Below are positions 8,313 to 17,354 of a DNA stretch of 64,000 nucleotides, piece after piece; the first letter of the stretch is position 1, and each line of letters opens with the position of its first letter. This stretch comes from Brevibacterium iodinum ATCC 49514 (GTDB taxonomy: Bacteria; Actinomycetota; Actinomycetes; Actinomycetales; Brevibacteriaceae): assembly GCF_900169265.1 (NCBI RefSeq), contig NZ_FXYX01000006.1, positions 82,855 to 146,854 on the forward strand, in the 5' to 3' direction. The position numbers and the translations under genes are program-made. Below the pieces are notes generated by a model. The model made no database searches. It had not been told where the DNA came from and saw nothing but the letters and a program-made list of their open reading frames with translations.

Positions 8313-10709
8313 ATGGCAACCTATTCCAGTTCGCTGCGCTCGGGTCTGCCCCGGGTCGAAGGCGGAGACCCCTGGCCCCCGGAGGGCACCATCGGCCAAC
8401 CCTTGGAAGAGGGCGCTTCATGGCTGCCGGAGACTGCCGAGACGGAGGAACTGGATGAAGGTTCCCCCGCCGAGGCGGCCGACTCCGATGTGACCGAAGC
8501 CGAGGAATCGACGGGGGCAGATGCTTCCGCTGAAGCCGATGAGCCCGCTGAGGATTCGGTCGAGGAGCCTGCTGAGGCAGTTACTTCTGCCGAGGTGCCT
8601 CTGCGTCGAGGTCTTCCGCGCGTCGAGGGTGGAGAGCCTTGGCCGCCGGAAGGCCTTGCTCCTGCCGGAGTGAAGGCCACCGGTGCTTCTGCTGCGCCCG
8701 CAGTGTCGGCCGAAGTACCAGCTGCCGAAGAGGATTCCTCTGTCGAAGATTCGACCGAGGAATCGGCGTCCGTCGAGTCGGACGAAGAGTCCTCGGCCGC
8801 TCCTGCTGCCGCCGCGGCAACGGCTGGAGCCGGCGTGGCTGCAGGCGCTGCCGTCGCCACCTCTGCCTCTGATGCTGAGTCGGCTGGGGCAGAACCTGCC
8901 GCCGAGGTTCCCCTGCGTCGCGGTCTGCCGCGTGTTGCCGGTGGAGATCCTTGGCCGCCGGAAGGCTTCGCGCCCGCCGGCGTCAAGGCCGCAGGCATTG
9001 CTGCTCCGGCAACGGCTGTATCCGCTCCTGCCTCGGGCACTGCGGAGGAATCCGCCGCTCAGGCCGACTCTTCCGGTACTGCTCCAACTGACGCATCAGC
9101 CGATTCTGCCTCCGAGTCCTCGTCGGCTGCTCCCGCGGCAGCCGCCGCTGTTGGTGCAGGTGTTGCCGGTGCCGGTGTGGCTGCAGCAGCCGCGAGCGGT
9201 GCGGGCTCCGGAGAACTCTCCGATGTACCGCTGCGCCGCGGACTTCCCCGCACCGCCGGGGGAGACCCCTGGCCACCGGAAGGCTTTGCTCCGGCGCACG
9301 CTGCCAAACCTGCCGCAGGCTCGGCCGCCGCTTCGGCTCCGGCTGAAGAGAAAGCCGCAGACGCTAAGTCGACCGATGCCGCATCTGCCGAGGCGGGCAA
9401 GCCGGCCGAGGCGAAGCCGGCTGCAGCTGACGAATCCGGTGAGAAGAAGCCCCAGGGTCGACGCACCGGAATCGGCGGCGTCGGTGCCGGTGCGGCAGTC
9501 GCTGGTGCGGGAGCCGCCGCCGGTGCAGGTGCCGCCGCAGCGGGAGCCGCCTCGGCGTCGGAGAAGAAATCTGACGAAGCCGAGAAGAAACCCGCTCAGC
9601 GCAAGCCGATGGCGAAGACGGCGGCGAAGACGGCGGACAAGCCCGCTCAGCGCAAACCGATGGCCAAGCCCGCCGCGAAGGCGGACGAGAAGGCTGCCGC
9701 ACGCACCGCGGACAAGCCGGCCGCGAAGACGGCACCGGCCGCAAAGGCCACGTCTTCGGGTTCGGGCAGTACTGCCTCGGCGAAGCCTGCAGCGAAGAAG
9801 GAACCGATCATGATCGGTTCGAAGTCGCTGGGGCAGTGGTCCAAACTCGTCGGGCTGGGACTCGGCGGACTCATCGTCGCAGCCGGGATCCTCATCCTCG
9901 CCGCGCGCGGAGTCACGACCCTGCCGGGCGTGCCGGAGTTCCTCGAACGCTACCCGGGCGAATACCACATCCCGGACTTCGTCGATCCCGGCTTCCCGGG
10001 CTGGGTGCGGTGGACGCACTTCCTCAACATCTTCTTCATGGTGCTCATCATCCGGTCGGGTCTGCAGGTGCGTCACCAGCAGAAGCCGCCGGCGTTCTAC
10101 ACCCCGAAGAAGGGTGGGAAGAAGATCAGCATCAACCTCTGGCTGCACACGAGCCTCGATCTGCTTTGGCTGGCCAATGGTGTGGTCTTCGTCGTGCTGC
10201 TCTTCGTCTCCGGGCACTGGGCACGCATCGTGCCGACCAGTTGGGAAGTGTTCCCGAACGCGCTGTCGGCGGCGCTCCAGTACGGAACGATGGAATGGCC
10301 GATGGAAGATGCGTGGGTCAACTACAACGCTCTCCAACAGCTGATGTACTTCATCATCGTGTTCATCGCCGCACCGTTGGCCGCGATCACCGGCGTGCGG
10401 ATGAGCGAATGGTGGCCGAAGAACGCCACGACGCTGAACAAGATCTACCCGGCGCCGCTGGCTCGGGCGATCCACTTCCCGACGATGCTGTTCTTCGTCT
10501 TCTTCATCCTCGTCCACGTGTTCCTCGTGTTCACGACCGGTCTGCGACAGAACCTCGGGTACATGTTCGCCGGCACGGACGTGGTCGGATGGGCCGGTCT
10601 CATCTGGTTCCTCATCGCGATGGTCGTGGTCGTGGCCGGTTGGTTCGCCGCCAGGCCGCTGCTGCTCGCCCCGATCGCGAATCTCTTCGGACGCGTGTCG
10701 AGCAGGTAG
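8313..10709 (+). CDS. Cytochrome b561-like membrane protein with repetitive N-terminal extension
   Basis: This 798-residue protein has two unlike halves. Residues 1 to about 500 are low-complexity and Ala/Ser/Glu-rich. They contain four copies of a proline motif of the form [17 protein letters not shown], near residues 10, 97, 200 and 304, and then a Lys/Ala/Pro tract with AQRKPMAK repeats. From about residue 509 there is a membrane domain with four or more helices of the cytochrome b/b6 (b561-like) type. Histidines that could ligate haem lie at [22 protein letters not shown] and [11 protein letters not shown]. It starts one base after etfA stops and ends in a strong terminator. A role as membrane electron acceptor or quinone reductase for ETF is inferred from context only. 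Confidence 0.75.
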   Translation: MATYSSSLRSGLPRVEGGDPWPPEGTIGQPLEEGASWLPETAETEELDEGSPAEAADSDVTEAEESTGADASAEADEPAEDSVEEPAEAVTSAEVPLRRGLPRVEGGEPWPPEGLAPAGVKATGASAAPAVSAEVPAAEEDSSVEDSTEESASVESDEESSAAPAAAAATAGAGVAAGAAVATSASDAESAGAEPAAEVPLRRGLPRVAGGDPWPPEGFAPAGVKAAGIAAPATAVSAPASGTAEESAAQADSSGTAPTDASADSASESSSAAPAAAAAVGAGVAGAGVAAAAASGAGSGELSDVPLRRGLPRTAGGDPWPPEGFAPAHAAKPAAGSAAASAPAEEKAADAKSTDAASAEAGKPAEAKPAAADESGEKKPQGRRTGIGGVGAGAAVAGAGAAAGAGAAAAGAASASEKKSDEAEKKPAQRKPMAKTAAKTADKPAQRKPMAKPAAKADEKAAARTADKPAAKTAPAAKATSSGSGSTASAKPAAKKEPIMIGSKSLGQWSKLVGLGLGGLIVAAGILILAARGVTTLPGVPEFLERYPGEYHIPDFVDPGFPGWVRWTHFLNIFFMVLIIRSGLQVRHQQKPPAFYTPKKGGKKISINLWLHTSLDLLWLANGVVFVVLLFVSGHWARIVPTSWEVFPNALSAALQYGTMEWPMEDAWVNYNALQQLMYFIIVFIAAPLAAITGVRMSEWWPKNATTLNKIYPAPLARAIHFPTMLFFVFFILVHVFLVFTTGLRQNLGYMFAGTDVVGWAGLIWFLIAMVVVVAGWFAARPLLLAPIANLFGRVSSR

Positions 10710-10727
10710 GCGACACCGCCCGCATCA

Positions 10728-10769
10728 GCGAAGCCCCGCACGATCGAAAGGTCGTGCGGGGCTTCGCTG
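10728..10769 (+). terminator. Strong hairpin terminator of the etf operon
   Basis: A 17-bp perfect stem (AGCGAAGCCCCGCACGA at 10728-10744 and its complement at 10753-10769) encloses an 8-nt loop containing GAAA. It begins 18 bases after the stop of the cytochrome-b-like gene. There is no long T-tract, as is common in GC-rich actinobacteria. Confidence 0.85.
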
Positions 10770-10870
10770 TGTCGGGGCGAGTTCAGTTCCAAGGCCCTGT
10801 CGGACATGCAGTCCGGCGGGTCCTTTCGCCTGCCGCTTTCTGATTGCGCGCAGTTCTGAGCAGAAATCTC

Positions 10871-10940
10871 TTGACCGGGTGACCGGGACACAATAACCTT
10901 AAATGCAACGCAGTTGTAAAGAATGCAACACCGCGTTGTC
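10871..10940 (+). promoter_or_regulatory. Promoter and tandem operator sites of the creatine operon
   Basis: TTGACC (10871-10876) and TAACCT (10894-10899) are spaced by 17 bp and form a plausible sigma-A promoter. Two related imperfect palindromes follow: 10902-10918 and 10922-10940, each beginning AATGCAAC and ending in GTTGT. They cover the expected transcription start. This is a typical place for repression; the IclR protein encoded in the same operon is the obvious candidate. Confidence 0.55.
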
Positions 10941-10965
10941 ACTGTTCACAACGATGGAGAAGACA

Positions 10966-12315
10966 ATGAAGTCCGACCTCGCTCCAGAGGACAACGACGC
11001 TGTGAAATCAGATGCGTCGGCGACCGCGCAGCCGAATATCGAGCAGAAGCGGACGCTGCGGCGCGTCGTCTCCGCCAGTTTCGTCGGCAACTTCGTCGAA
11101 TGGTTCGACTACGGCGTCTACGGGTATTTTGCGACGACCATTGCGATCGTCTTCTTCCCTGAGTCCGAAGGCAATCTCGCGCTTCTGTCCACTTTTGCGG
11201 TCTTCGCCGTCTCCTTCGTCGTCCGCCCCATCGGCGGCTTCATCTGGGGTCATATCGGAGACAAGATCGGACGACGTTCCGCACTGTCCGTCTCGATTCT
11301 CATCATGTCTGTCTCGACGTTTGCCATCGGTCTGCTGCCGAGCTTCGCGGTGGCCGGATTCCTGGCGCCTGTGCTGCTGCTCGTCGTCCGCCTCGTGCAG
11401 GGCTTCTCCGCCGCAGGCGAATATGCGGGGGCCTCGGCGTTCCTCGTCGAATACGCACCACCGCGGCGACGCGGTCTCTACGCAGCCGTCGTTCCAGCCA
11501 GCACCGCCACCGGATTGCTATTGGGATCGGTGCTCGCCGCAGTCCTCTCGTCGACGCTGAGCGATGGACAGCTGGAGAGCTGGGGTTGGAGGCTCCCATT
11601 CTTCCTTGCCGCGCCCATGGGACTGATCGGCCGCTATATCCGAACCCGACTCGAGGACACGCCGGCATTCCGTGAACTCGCTCAGCAGGATGAAGTGATC
11701 AAAGCCCCGGTCTTCGCCATGTTCCGGGACCACTGGCGGCCCCTGGTCATCTCGATGTGCGCGGTGCTGCTCAACGCCGTCGGGTTCTATGTCGTCCTGA
11801 CCTATATGCCCACCTATCTCACGACCGAGCTCGGCTATGGGGCTACCGAATCATTCATCGCCACCACCATCGCTCTCGTCACCTATATCGGTTTCATCCT
11901 GCTCACCGGTCTGGCCTCGGATCGGTTCGGTCGCAAAAGGATGCTCATCATCGCGTCAGTCACTTTCATCGTCCTCACGGTGCCGGCCTTCATGCTGCTG
12001 GACGCCGGCAGCTTCACGCTCGTCGTCCTTGTCGAGATCGGACTCGGAGCCATGCTCACCCTCAACGACGGCACTCTGCCGAGCTTCCTTGCCGAGATGT
12101 TCCCGACACGTATCCGGTACACCGGGTTTGCCGTGAGCTCCAACGTGTCGAACGCCCTGTTCGGCGGCACCGCACCTTTTATGGCCACTCTGCTCATCGG
12201 CCTGACCAATTCGCATCTTGCCCCCGGTTGGTACCTCATGGCTGCGGCCGCAATCTGTCTCGGTGCAGTCATCTGCGCCAAGGAGACCTTCCATAAGCCT
12301 CTGCGCGACGTCTGA
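10966..12315 (+). CDS. MFS transporter, metabolite:H+ symporter (MHS) type, probable creatine uptake
   Basis: The open frame extends up to an ATG at 10903, but that lies before the predicted transcript start. The ATG at 10966 has a GGAG site six bases upstream and gives 449 residues. About 12 membrane helices are present. Family motifs include GNFVEWFDYGVYGYFATTIA at the first helix, GHIGDKIGRRSALSVSI in loop 2-3, and RLVQGFSAAGEYAGA. MHS members import organic acids, betaines and similar solutes. The creatinase gene lies 69 bp downstream, so creatine or a close relative is the inferred substrate. Confidence 0.8.
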   Translation: MKSDLAPEDNDAVKSDASATAQPNIEQKRTLRRVVSASFVGNFVEWFDYGVYGYFATTIAIVFFPESEGNLALLSTFAVFAVSFVVRPIGGFIWGHIGDKIGRRSALSVSILIMSVSTFAIGLLPSFAVAGFLAPVLLLVVRLVQGFSAAGEYAGASAFLVEYAPPRRRGLYAAVVPASTATGLLLGSVLAAVLSSTLSDGQLESWGWRLPFFLAAPMGLIGRYIRTRLEDTPAFRELAQQDEVIKAPVFAMFRDHWRPLVISMCAVLLNAVGFYVVLTYMPTYLTTELGYGATESFIATTIALVTYIGFILLTGLASDRFGRKRMLIIASVTFIVLTVPAFMLLDAGSFTLVVLVEIGLGAMLTLNDGTLPSFLAEMFPTRIRYTGFAVSSNVSNALFGGTAPFMATLLIGLTNSHLAPGWYLMAAAAICLGAVICAKETFHKPLRDV

Positions 12316-12384
12316 AGTCGTCCAGAACCCCCACCACGCCGCCGCGGCACCGAGACGGCGGTGTCGAACGAATAGGAGAAACCC

Positions 12385-13638
12385 ATGACCACCTTTGCTG
12401 ACAACGCCTCCGTCGCTGACCTCGAGCGGCTCAAGGTCCTCCACAACGGGTCCAAGACACCGCTGACCTTCTCCGATGGGGAGATGGAGCGGAGACTGAC
12501 CGGACTGCGCGCCATTATGGCCGAGAAGGAGCTCGACGCAGTGGTCCTCACCGCTTATCACAACATCAAGTACTACTCGGACTTCCTCTTCACCTACTTC
12601 GGTCGCTCATATGCCATGGTCGTCACGGCCGACGACACGGTGACGATCACCGCGAATATCGATGCAGGCATGCCGTGGCGAACCAGCTACGGGGAGAACA
12701 TCGTGTACACGGATTGGCGTCGTGACAACTACTACTATGCGATCCAGGAGGGCCTGCGTCAGCGCGGAATCGGAAACCCGCGCCGTCTCGGCGTCGAAGA
12801 CGACAACCTGCCCCTCGAGAATCGCAACAGGCTCCAAGATGCCTTCCCTGCAGCGGAACTCGTCGACATCTCGAAGGAGTCGATGCGCCAGCGGATGATC
12901 AAGTCACCCGAGGAGATCGAGGTGATCAAGCACAGCGCTCGAATCGGCGACCTCGGCGGTGAGGCGATCAAGGCCGCCATCACCGAAGGCATCAGCGAGT
13001 ACGAACTCGCGCTCATCGGCACTGAGGCGATGACTCATGAGATCGCTAGGACGTTCCCCGACCAGGAGATCCGTGATACCTGGGTGTGGTTCCAATCGGG
13101 TATCAACACCGATGGCGCGCACAATTGGGCGACGACCCGCAAGATCCGAAAAGGTGACATCCTCAGCCTCAACTGCTTCGCCATGCCGACCGGCTATTAC
13201 ACCGCGCTGGAGCGCACGCTCTTCTACGGAGAGCCCGACGCTCGGTCGCTCGAGCTGTGGAACGTCAACGTCGAAGTGCACAAACGCGGTATCGAACTCA
13301 TCAAGCCCGGCGCTGTGTGCAAGGACATCGCCGCCGAACTCAATGAGATCTACTTCGAGCACGGACTCTTCGAAAACCGCACCTTCGGGTACGGACACTC
13401 ATTCGGAGTGCTCAGCCACTACTATGGGCGTGAGGCCGGGCTTGAACTGAGAGAAGACATCGACACCGTCATCGAGCCGGGAATGGTCATCTCCATGGAG
13501 CCGATGATCACCATTCCCGAGGGGCAGCCGGGTGCCGGCGGTTACCGCGAACATGACATCGTCGTGGTCGGGGAAAGCGGTTCCGAGGACATCACGAAGT
13601 TCCCGTTCGGGGCCGAACACAACATCATTCCGGCCTGA
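12385..13638 (+). CDS. Creatinase (creatine amidinohydrolase)
   Basis: A 417-residue protein of the pita-bread (M24) fold. It resembles characterised creatinases throughout: GRSYAMVVTADDT, NIDAGMPWRTSYGENIVYTD, SGINTDGAHNWATTR, FGYGHSFGVLSHYYGREAG and a C-terminal FPFGAEHNIIPA. His246, in the GAHN motif, corresponds to the catalytic histidine of bacterial creatinases. The metal ligands of true aminopeptidases are not expected, because creatinase is metal-free. The enzyme hydrolyses creatine to sarcosine and urea in the cytoplasm. It follows the transporter with a TAGGAG ribosome site. Confidence 0.93.
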   Translation: MTTFADNASVADLERLKVLHNGSKTPLTFSDGEMERRLTGLRAIMAEKELDAVVLTAYHNIKYYSDFLFTYFGRSYAMVVTADDTVTITANIDAGMPWRTSYGENIVYTDWRRDNYYYAIQEGLRQRGIGNPRRLGVEDDNLPLENRNRLQDAFPAAELVDISKESMRQRMIKSPEEIEVIKHSARIGDLGGEAIKAAITEGISEYELALIGTEAMTHEIARTFPDQEIRDTWVWFQSGINTDGAHNWATTRKIRKGDILSLNCFAMPTGYYTALERTLFYGEPDARSLELWNVNVEVHKRGIELIKPGAVCKDIAAELNEIYFEHGLFENRTFGYGHSFGVLSHYYGREAGLELREDIDTVIEPGMVISMEPMITIPEGQPGAGGYREHDIVVVGESGSEDITKFPFGAEHNIIPA

Positions 13639-13666
13639 GGCACCGGCTGGCGAATATACTCACACC

Positions 13667-14374
13667 ATGTCCCGACAATCGCCTGACAACCCACGCCGCG
13701 GTGCCTCGGTCATCGAAAACACCGTCGCCATCCTGCGCTGTTTCGCGCCGGACCGGCAGGAGCTCGGTGTCACCGAGATCGCACCGCGCGTGGGGCTGCA
13801 CAAGAGTTCGGTGTCGCGGATTCTCGCCTCGCTCGAGCAGGAGGGGATCGTCGAACAGGCGCCGTCCAGGCGGTATCGGCTGGGTCTGGGAATCATCGCG
13901 ATCGCGGGCCCTCTGTTGGCCGATCTTGATGTTCGCAGGGCAGCGTATCCCATCCTGCAGGCACTCACGCGGGCCACTTCCGAGACGAGTGCGCTGATGG
14001 TGTGGGACGGCGCCGAGGCGGTCACCGTCGAACAGGTTCCGAGTCCCGAGCCGGTCAAGCACACGTCCAGTCTGGGGTCGCGATATCGGACGGAGGGAAG
14101 TGCCTCGGTGAAGGTGTTCCGCGACGCCGGCGACGGTCCGGATCGCGCCGGCGGTCCCGCTTATGCACTCAACGATGCCGAAACCTCTCCGCACGAGGTC
14201 GGCATCGCCGCACCCGTGCACGACCATCGCGGTGAAGTGGTCGCGGCCGTCCTCATCGCCGCACCGAAGTTCCGCACCGATGCGACCCGCATCGCCGAGC
14301 TCGGCGAACACTGCGTTCAGGCGGCGGCGCGGGTCTCGCTGCGCCTCGGTGGTTCAGGGCGGCAGCGACTCTGA
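13667..14374 (+). CDS. IclR family transcriptional regulator
   Basis: The ATG at 13667, 28 bases after creatinase, gives a 235-residue protein; the frame is open further upstream but that part overlaps creatinase and has no family similarity. The N-terminal winged helix is typical: SVIENTVAILRCFAPDRQEL, then TEIAPRVGLHKSSVSRILA. The C-terminal effector domain contains VGIAAPVHDHRGEVVAAVLI. Its place as last gene of the creatine operon suggests it senses creatine or sarcosine and acts on the tandem operators before the transporter gene. Confidence 0.88.
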   Translation: MSRQSPDNPRRGASVIENTVAILRCFAPDRQELGVTEIAPRVGLHKSSVSRILASLEQEGIVEQAPSRRYRLGLGIIAIAGPLLADLDVRRAAYPILQALTRATSETSALMVWDGAEAVTVEQVPSPEPVKHTSSLGSRYRTEGSASVKVFRDAGDGPDRAGGPAYALNDAETSPHEVGIAAPVHDHRGEVVAAVLIAAPKFRTDATRIAELGEHCVQAAARVSLRLGGSGRQRL

Positions 14375-14425
14375 ATCTGTGTGCGATGACGGGACCGTGA
14401 AGCGCGGGTCCAGTTCTGGCTGGGC

Positions 14426-15088
14426 TCAGCGCAAGGTGGCGCGGACGGTCTTGTCGAACTCGCGGACGTGCTCGGCGGCGCGGGCGGCCACGGTCTGTTC
14501 GTCCCCGTCGAGGATCGCCTCGAGCAGATCGATGTGCTCGCGGATGTGAGTGACGAGATCCGGGATCCCCGGGATGACGAGGCACCAGATGCGGGTGGCC
14601 AGATCATCGAGGCGGATGAGGGTCTCCGATAGGTGCGGATTGTCCACCGAGCTGTAGATGAGGCGGTGGACGTCGAGATCGCGTTCCATGAGGGTCCGCT
14701 GCTCGTCGGTCGCCTCGAGTGCCTTGAGACCGGCGATCGCGGCTGTGAAATCCGCGCGACGCTCCGGCGTGAGGTTGCGAGCCGCGCGCCTGGCGGCGAT
14801 GGGCTCGAGGGCCTCCCGCATCTCGGAGATCGCCGACAGATCGGTGAGGTCGACGTTGGTGGCGAAGGTGCCGCGCCGCGGATAGGACACCACGAGGTGA
14901 TCGCGCTCGAGTCGCTTGAGGGCCTCGCGGATCGGCGTGCGGCCGACCTCGAGCTCGGCACTGAGGGCCGCCTCATTGATCGGATCGCCCGGAGCGATGT
15001 CGAGCATGATGAGACGGTGGCGGAGGATCTCATAGGCATGATTCGCCAAGGACGTCGTCGGTGACGTCGCGTCGGCGGATGTGCTCAT
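14426..15088 (-). CDS. GntR family regulator, FCD subfamily
   Basis: A 220-residue protein that converges on the IclR gene. The N-terminal winged helix reads NEAALSAELEVGRTPIREAL, followed by KRLERDHLVVSYPRRGTFA. The C-terminal FCD domain is helical and has the metal/effector-binding pattern DLDVHRLIYSS and HIREHIDLLEAI. It is divergent from the truncated glyA gene, so it probably once controlled a glyA-headed operon for one-carbon or glycine metabolism. Confidence 0.88.
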   Translation of the reverse strand: MSTSADATSPTTSLANHAYEILRHRLIMLDIAPGDPINEAALSAELEVGRTPIREALKRLERDHLVVSYPRRGTFATNVDLTDLSAISEMREALEPIAARRAARNLTPERRADFTAAIAGLKALEATDEQRTLMERDLDVHRLIYSSVDNPHLSETLIRLDDLATRIWCLVIPGIPDLVTHIREHIDLLEAILDGDEQTVAARAAEHVREFDKTVRATLR

Positions 15089-15172
15089 GAGAAGACCCCT
15101 CGTAATCTCTGCGGCAAATGTATTGCATCGGCTGGAATTCTCTGCCTACACTACAGGAACGCATCTGATATA

Positions 15173-16012
15173 TTAGTTGCCGATCAGCTGGGAAGGGCCG
15201 ATCGCGACAGGTCGAAGGAGATCCATGACAGAGCAACTCGCCAATCCCGCCGAAGCCGGCACGGCCAGTGCCCCGGCAGGCGCTTCCGCTGGGACCTTCC
15301 CCAGCCGCGAACCCGTCGAGCTGAGCACCTCGATCGTCGAACTCGATCCGCAGATCGCCGGATTCATCGACGCCGAGCCGACGTTGTGGATGTACACACC
15401 CGGGGTCAGGCCCAGCATCGAGGCGAGAAATTCTTGGATGAACGTGAAGGAGAACGTGTCGTTGAGCAGTCCCATGTACGCGTCGTTGGCGCGCATGAAC
15501 GCGACCATGTGCAGACGGTCCTCACGGCGCAACAGCTGGAGAGCCAGCGTGCAGGAGACGTCGATGTTGCGGCGGTAGATGTCTTCGGAGTCGTCGAAGA
15601 TCTGCAGAACGGCACGCTTGCTCGCAGGGTCATCCTCGCGGAGGATGTTCACGATTCGTTCGATCGCAGTCTCGTCGCCGACGTGTCTGAGCAGTTTGGG
15701 ACCATACCCGGTGCCCGGCAGGCTGAGGCCGTCGGGACTGTACCGGCTCATCGAGGGTGCGTAGGTGCGGATGAAGTCGAGGTCGTTCTTCCCTGAGAGG
15801 TACCACAGTGCTTCGGCGTAGTTGAAGATGATGTTCTGCCGACGAGACCTGGCCAAGCAGTACCGCCGGGCCGGGTTGGTCAGGCGTGCGGTGTAGCCGA
15901 TGATTTCGCGTTCGTCCTGCCCGCGGGGACTGTTCTGGTATTCGAACCCGGTGTAGACCTGTCGCAGGGAATCCAGGTAGAGCGTGTGGAGGTCGGGATA
16001 CTCAGGCTTCAC
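15173..16012 (-). pseudogene. Thymidylate-synthase-fold (d)CMP hydroxymethylase-like protein, 3' truncated
   Basis: The GTG start at 16012 overlaps the upstream gene by 11 bases and has an AGGAG site. About 211 residues belong to the thymidylate synthase family, up to TPGVYIHNVGS. The frame then crosses the element junction near 15380 and reads antisense through glyA for some 67 unrelated residues. The active-site segment is DVSCTLALQLLRR, with CT where true thymidylate synthases have CH. The following MGLLNDTFSFTF places Asp where they have the dUMP-recognising Asn. An Asp there is the hallmark of cytosine-nucleotide hydroxymethylases (T4 gp42, MilA). Expected reaction: CMP or dCMP to its 5-hydroxymethyl form with methylene-tetrahydrofolate. 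The missing C-terminus probably inactivates it. Confidence 0.75.
15225..15380 (+). pseudogene. glyA: Serine hydroxymethyltransferase gene, 5' fragment only
   Basis: An ATG at 15225 with a GAAGGAG site starts about 51 codons ending in STSIVELDPQIAGFIDAE. This matches the N-terminus of serine hydroxymethyltransferase (the LDPxIAxxIDAE segment). A -10-like TATATT lies at 15169-15174. At about 15377-15381 the similarity stops, and the next bases are the antisense of a thymidylate-synthase-like gene; the frame runs on to 15578 without further similarity. The rest of the gene, including the PLP lysine, is missing. The identification rests on a short segment. Confidence 0.6.
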
Positions 16013-16472
16013 TGACGGCTCCTGCCTGCGCGTGCTCGATCGCGGTGAGGATGCGTGGTCCGGTGGGCTGCTCGGGATCGATGGTGATCATCTGGACGTC
16101 GGCGACCGCTGAGAGGCCTCGGACGAGGAACGCGTACTCGGCTCCCTCGTCGAGGAGTAAGACGATGGGTTTGTTCCAGGCGGAGGCCCACCCGATCTCG
16201 ATGTGCGTGCCCGGGGATGCCGGTGCGCCGGGGAACGCGACGAAGACGTCGCAGGCGGCGATCTCCGTGTAGTCGATGCGTGTGCATTCGCTGGGTTCCA
16301 TGAACTCACGGCCCCAGTGCTCTCTGCGGTGGGCGCAGTGCACATCCCACCCCTGGGTTTCGAAGAAGTCGATGATCGAGGTGTACTTGTCGATCGCGGC
16401 GTCGCCCATCACATGGGTGTCGGCGTCGACGAGAGCTTTGAACGGGCCGGCGAGAAACATCTTTCGCGTCAT
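16002..16472 (-). CDS. Nucleoside 2-deoxyribosyltransferase-family N-glycosidase
   Basis: The ATG at 16472 is chosen because an AAAGGAG site lies eight bases upstream; an upstream in-frame ATG lies before that site. The 156-residue protein has the family fold: MFLAGPF near the N-terminus, IAACDVFVAFPGAPASPG in the middle, and GTHIEIGWASAWNKPIVLLL, whose Glu fits the catalytic nucleophile. Some members, such as MilB and the corresponding enzyme of bacimethrin formation, hydrolyse hydroxymethyl-CMP to the free base. The gene lies between the HMP kinase and the hydroxymethylase, so hydrolysis of hydroxymethyl-CMP is the inferred role. Confidence 0.8.
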   Translation of the reverse strand: MTRKMFLAGPFKALVDADTHVMGDAAIDKYTSIIDFFETQGWDVHCAHRREHWGREFMEPSECTRIDYTEIAACDVFVAFPGAPASPGTHIEIGWASAWNKPIVLLLDEGAEYAFLVRGLSAVADVQMITIDPEQPTGPRILTAIEHAQAGAVSEA

Positions 16473-16544
16473 CGTCACGGCTCCTTTCATGAGTCGAAGT
16501 GGTTAGCTCTACCGATCGGAACGAGGAGGGGCTGTTCTGCATCC

Positions 16545-17354
16545 CTACCCGCGCGGCCAGAGCTGGTGGAAGTGATGCAGGGGACCGTGACCTTGGCCGA
16601 CGTCGAGGCGGTCGCTGGCAACGAGAGCGCCGTGCAGGTAGGTCTTCGCCCGTTCAACGCTTTCGGGCACGGTGTGGTCAGGCAGCAGTGCGGTGATCGC
16701 CGAGGACAAGGTGCAGCCGGTGCCGTGGTCGTTGAGGGTTTCGATCCTGGGAGAGGTGTAGGTGGAGATCCCGTCGGGGCCGGCGAGGTAGTCGACACTG
16801 ACCGTCTCGTTCGTGAGATGCCCGCCTTTGAGTAGCGCCCACTGACAGCCAAGGCCACGCAGCCCGGTGGCCTGGTCCTCCATCTGCCCCAAGCGGGTGA
16901 CATCTGTGGTGTCGAGGAGCACGGCGGCTTCGGGAAGGTTCGGGGTGATGATCGTGGCCAGTGGCACGAGCGTGTCTCGGATGGCTGCGACCGCATCGTC
17001 GTCCAACAGCCTGTCGCCGCTCTTGGCGACCATCACCGGATCAAGGACCACGGTCTCGGCTTCGTGGTATTGCAGGCGCTCGGCGATGACCTCGGCGATC
17101 GCGGCGTTGGCGACCATACCGATCTTTACCGCGTCGACGCGCACATCGTCGAACACTGCATCGATCTGCTCACCGACGAAAGAGGGATCAAGGGGCATGA
17201 ACGAGCGCACACCGCGCGTGTTCTGTGCCACGACCGCGGTGATCGCGGCCATACCGTAGCTGCCCCTCGCTGAGAAGGCTTTGAGATCGGCGTGGATGCC
17301 CGCCCCGCCAGTGGGGTCGGTGCCTGCGATGGATAGGACGTTCTTGATCGTCAT
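16545..17354 (-). CDS. thiD: Hydroxymethylpyrimidine / phosphomethylpyrimidine kinase
   Basis: A 269-residue ThiD-type ribokinase-fold protein whose ATG overlaps the stop of the Nudix gene (ATGA). Motifs: VLSIAGTDPTGGAGIHADLK at the N-terminus (substrate site), AVKIGMVANAAIAEVI, VLDPVMVAKSGDRLL, and the anion-hole/catalytic DHGTGCTLSSAI near residue 210. ThiD phosphorylates hydroxymethylpyrimidine (HMP) and HMP-phosphate. No thiC, thiE or thiG is adjacent, which is unusual for a housekeeping thiD. In this setting it may act on hydroxymethylcytosine-like bases. Confidence 0.9.
   Translation of the reverse strand: MTIKNVLSIAGTDPTGGAGIHADLKAFSARGSYGMAAITAVVAQNTRGVRSFMPLDPSFVGEQIDAVFDDVRVDAVKIGMVANAAIAEVIAERLQYHEAETVVLDPVMVAKSGDRLLDDDAVAAIRDTLVPLATIITPNLPEAAVLLDTTDVTRLGQMEDQATGLRGLGCQWALLKGGHLTNETVSVDYLAGPDGISTYTSPRIETLNDHGTGCTLSSAITALLPDHTVPESVERAKTYLHGALVASDRLDVGQGHGPLHHFHQLWPRG

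Noticed and set aside
9096..10517. 473-codon minus-strand frame opposite the cytochrome-b-like gene
   Set aside because: Composition (His/Arg/Asp-rich) is that of a shadow frame, and the plus strand has convincing membrane helices.
15225..15578. A fused glyA-like/antisense-TS protein of about 118 residues as a functional gene
   Set aside because: Past codon 51 the frame is antisense to the hydroxymethylase gene and shows no protein-like pattern.
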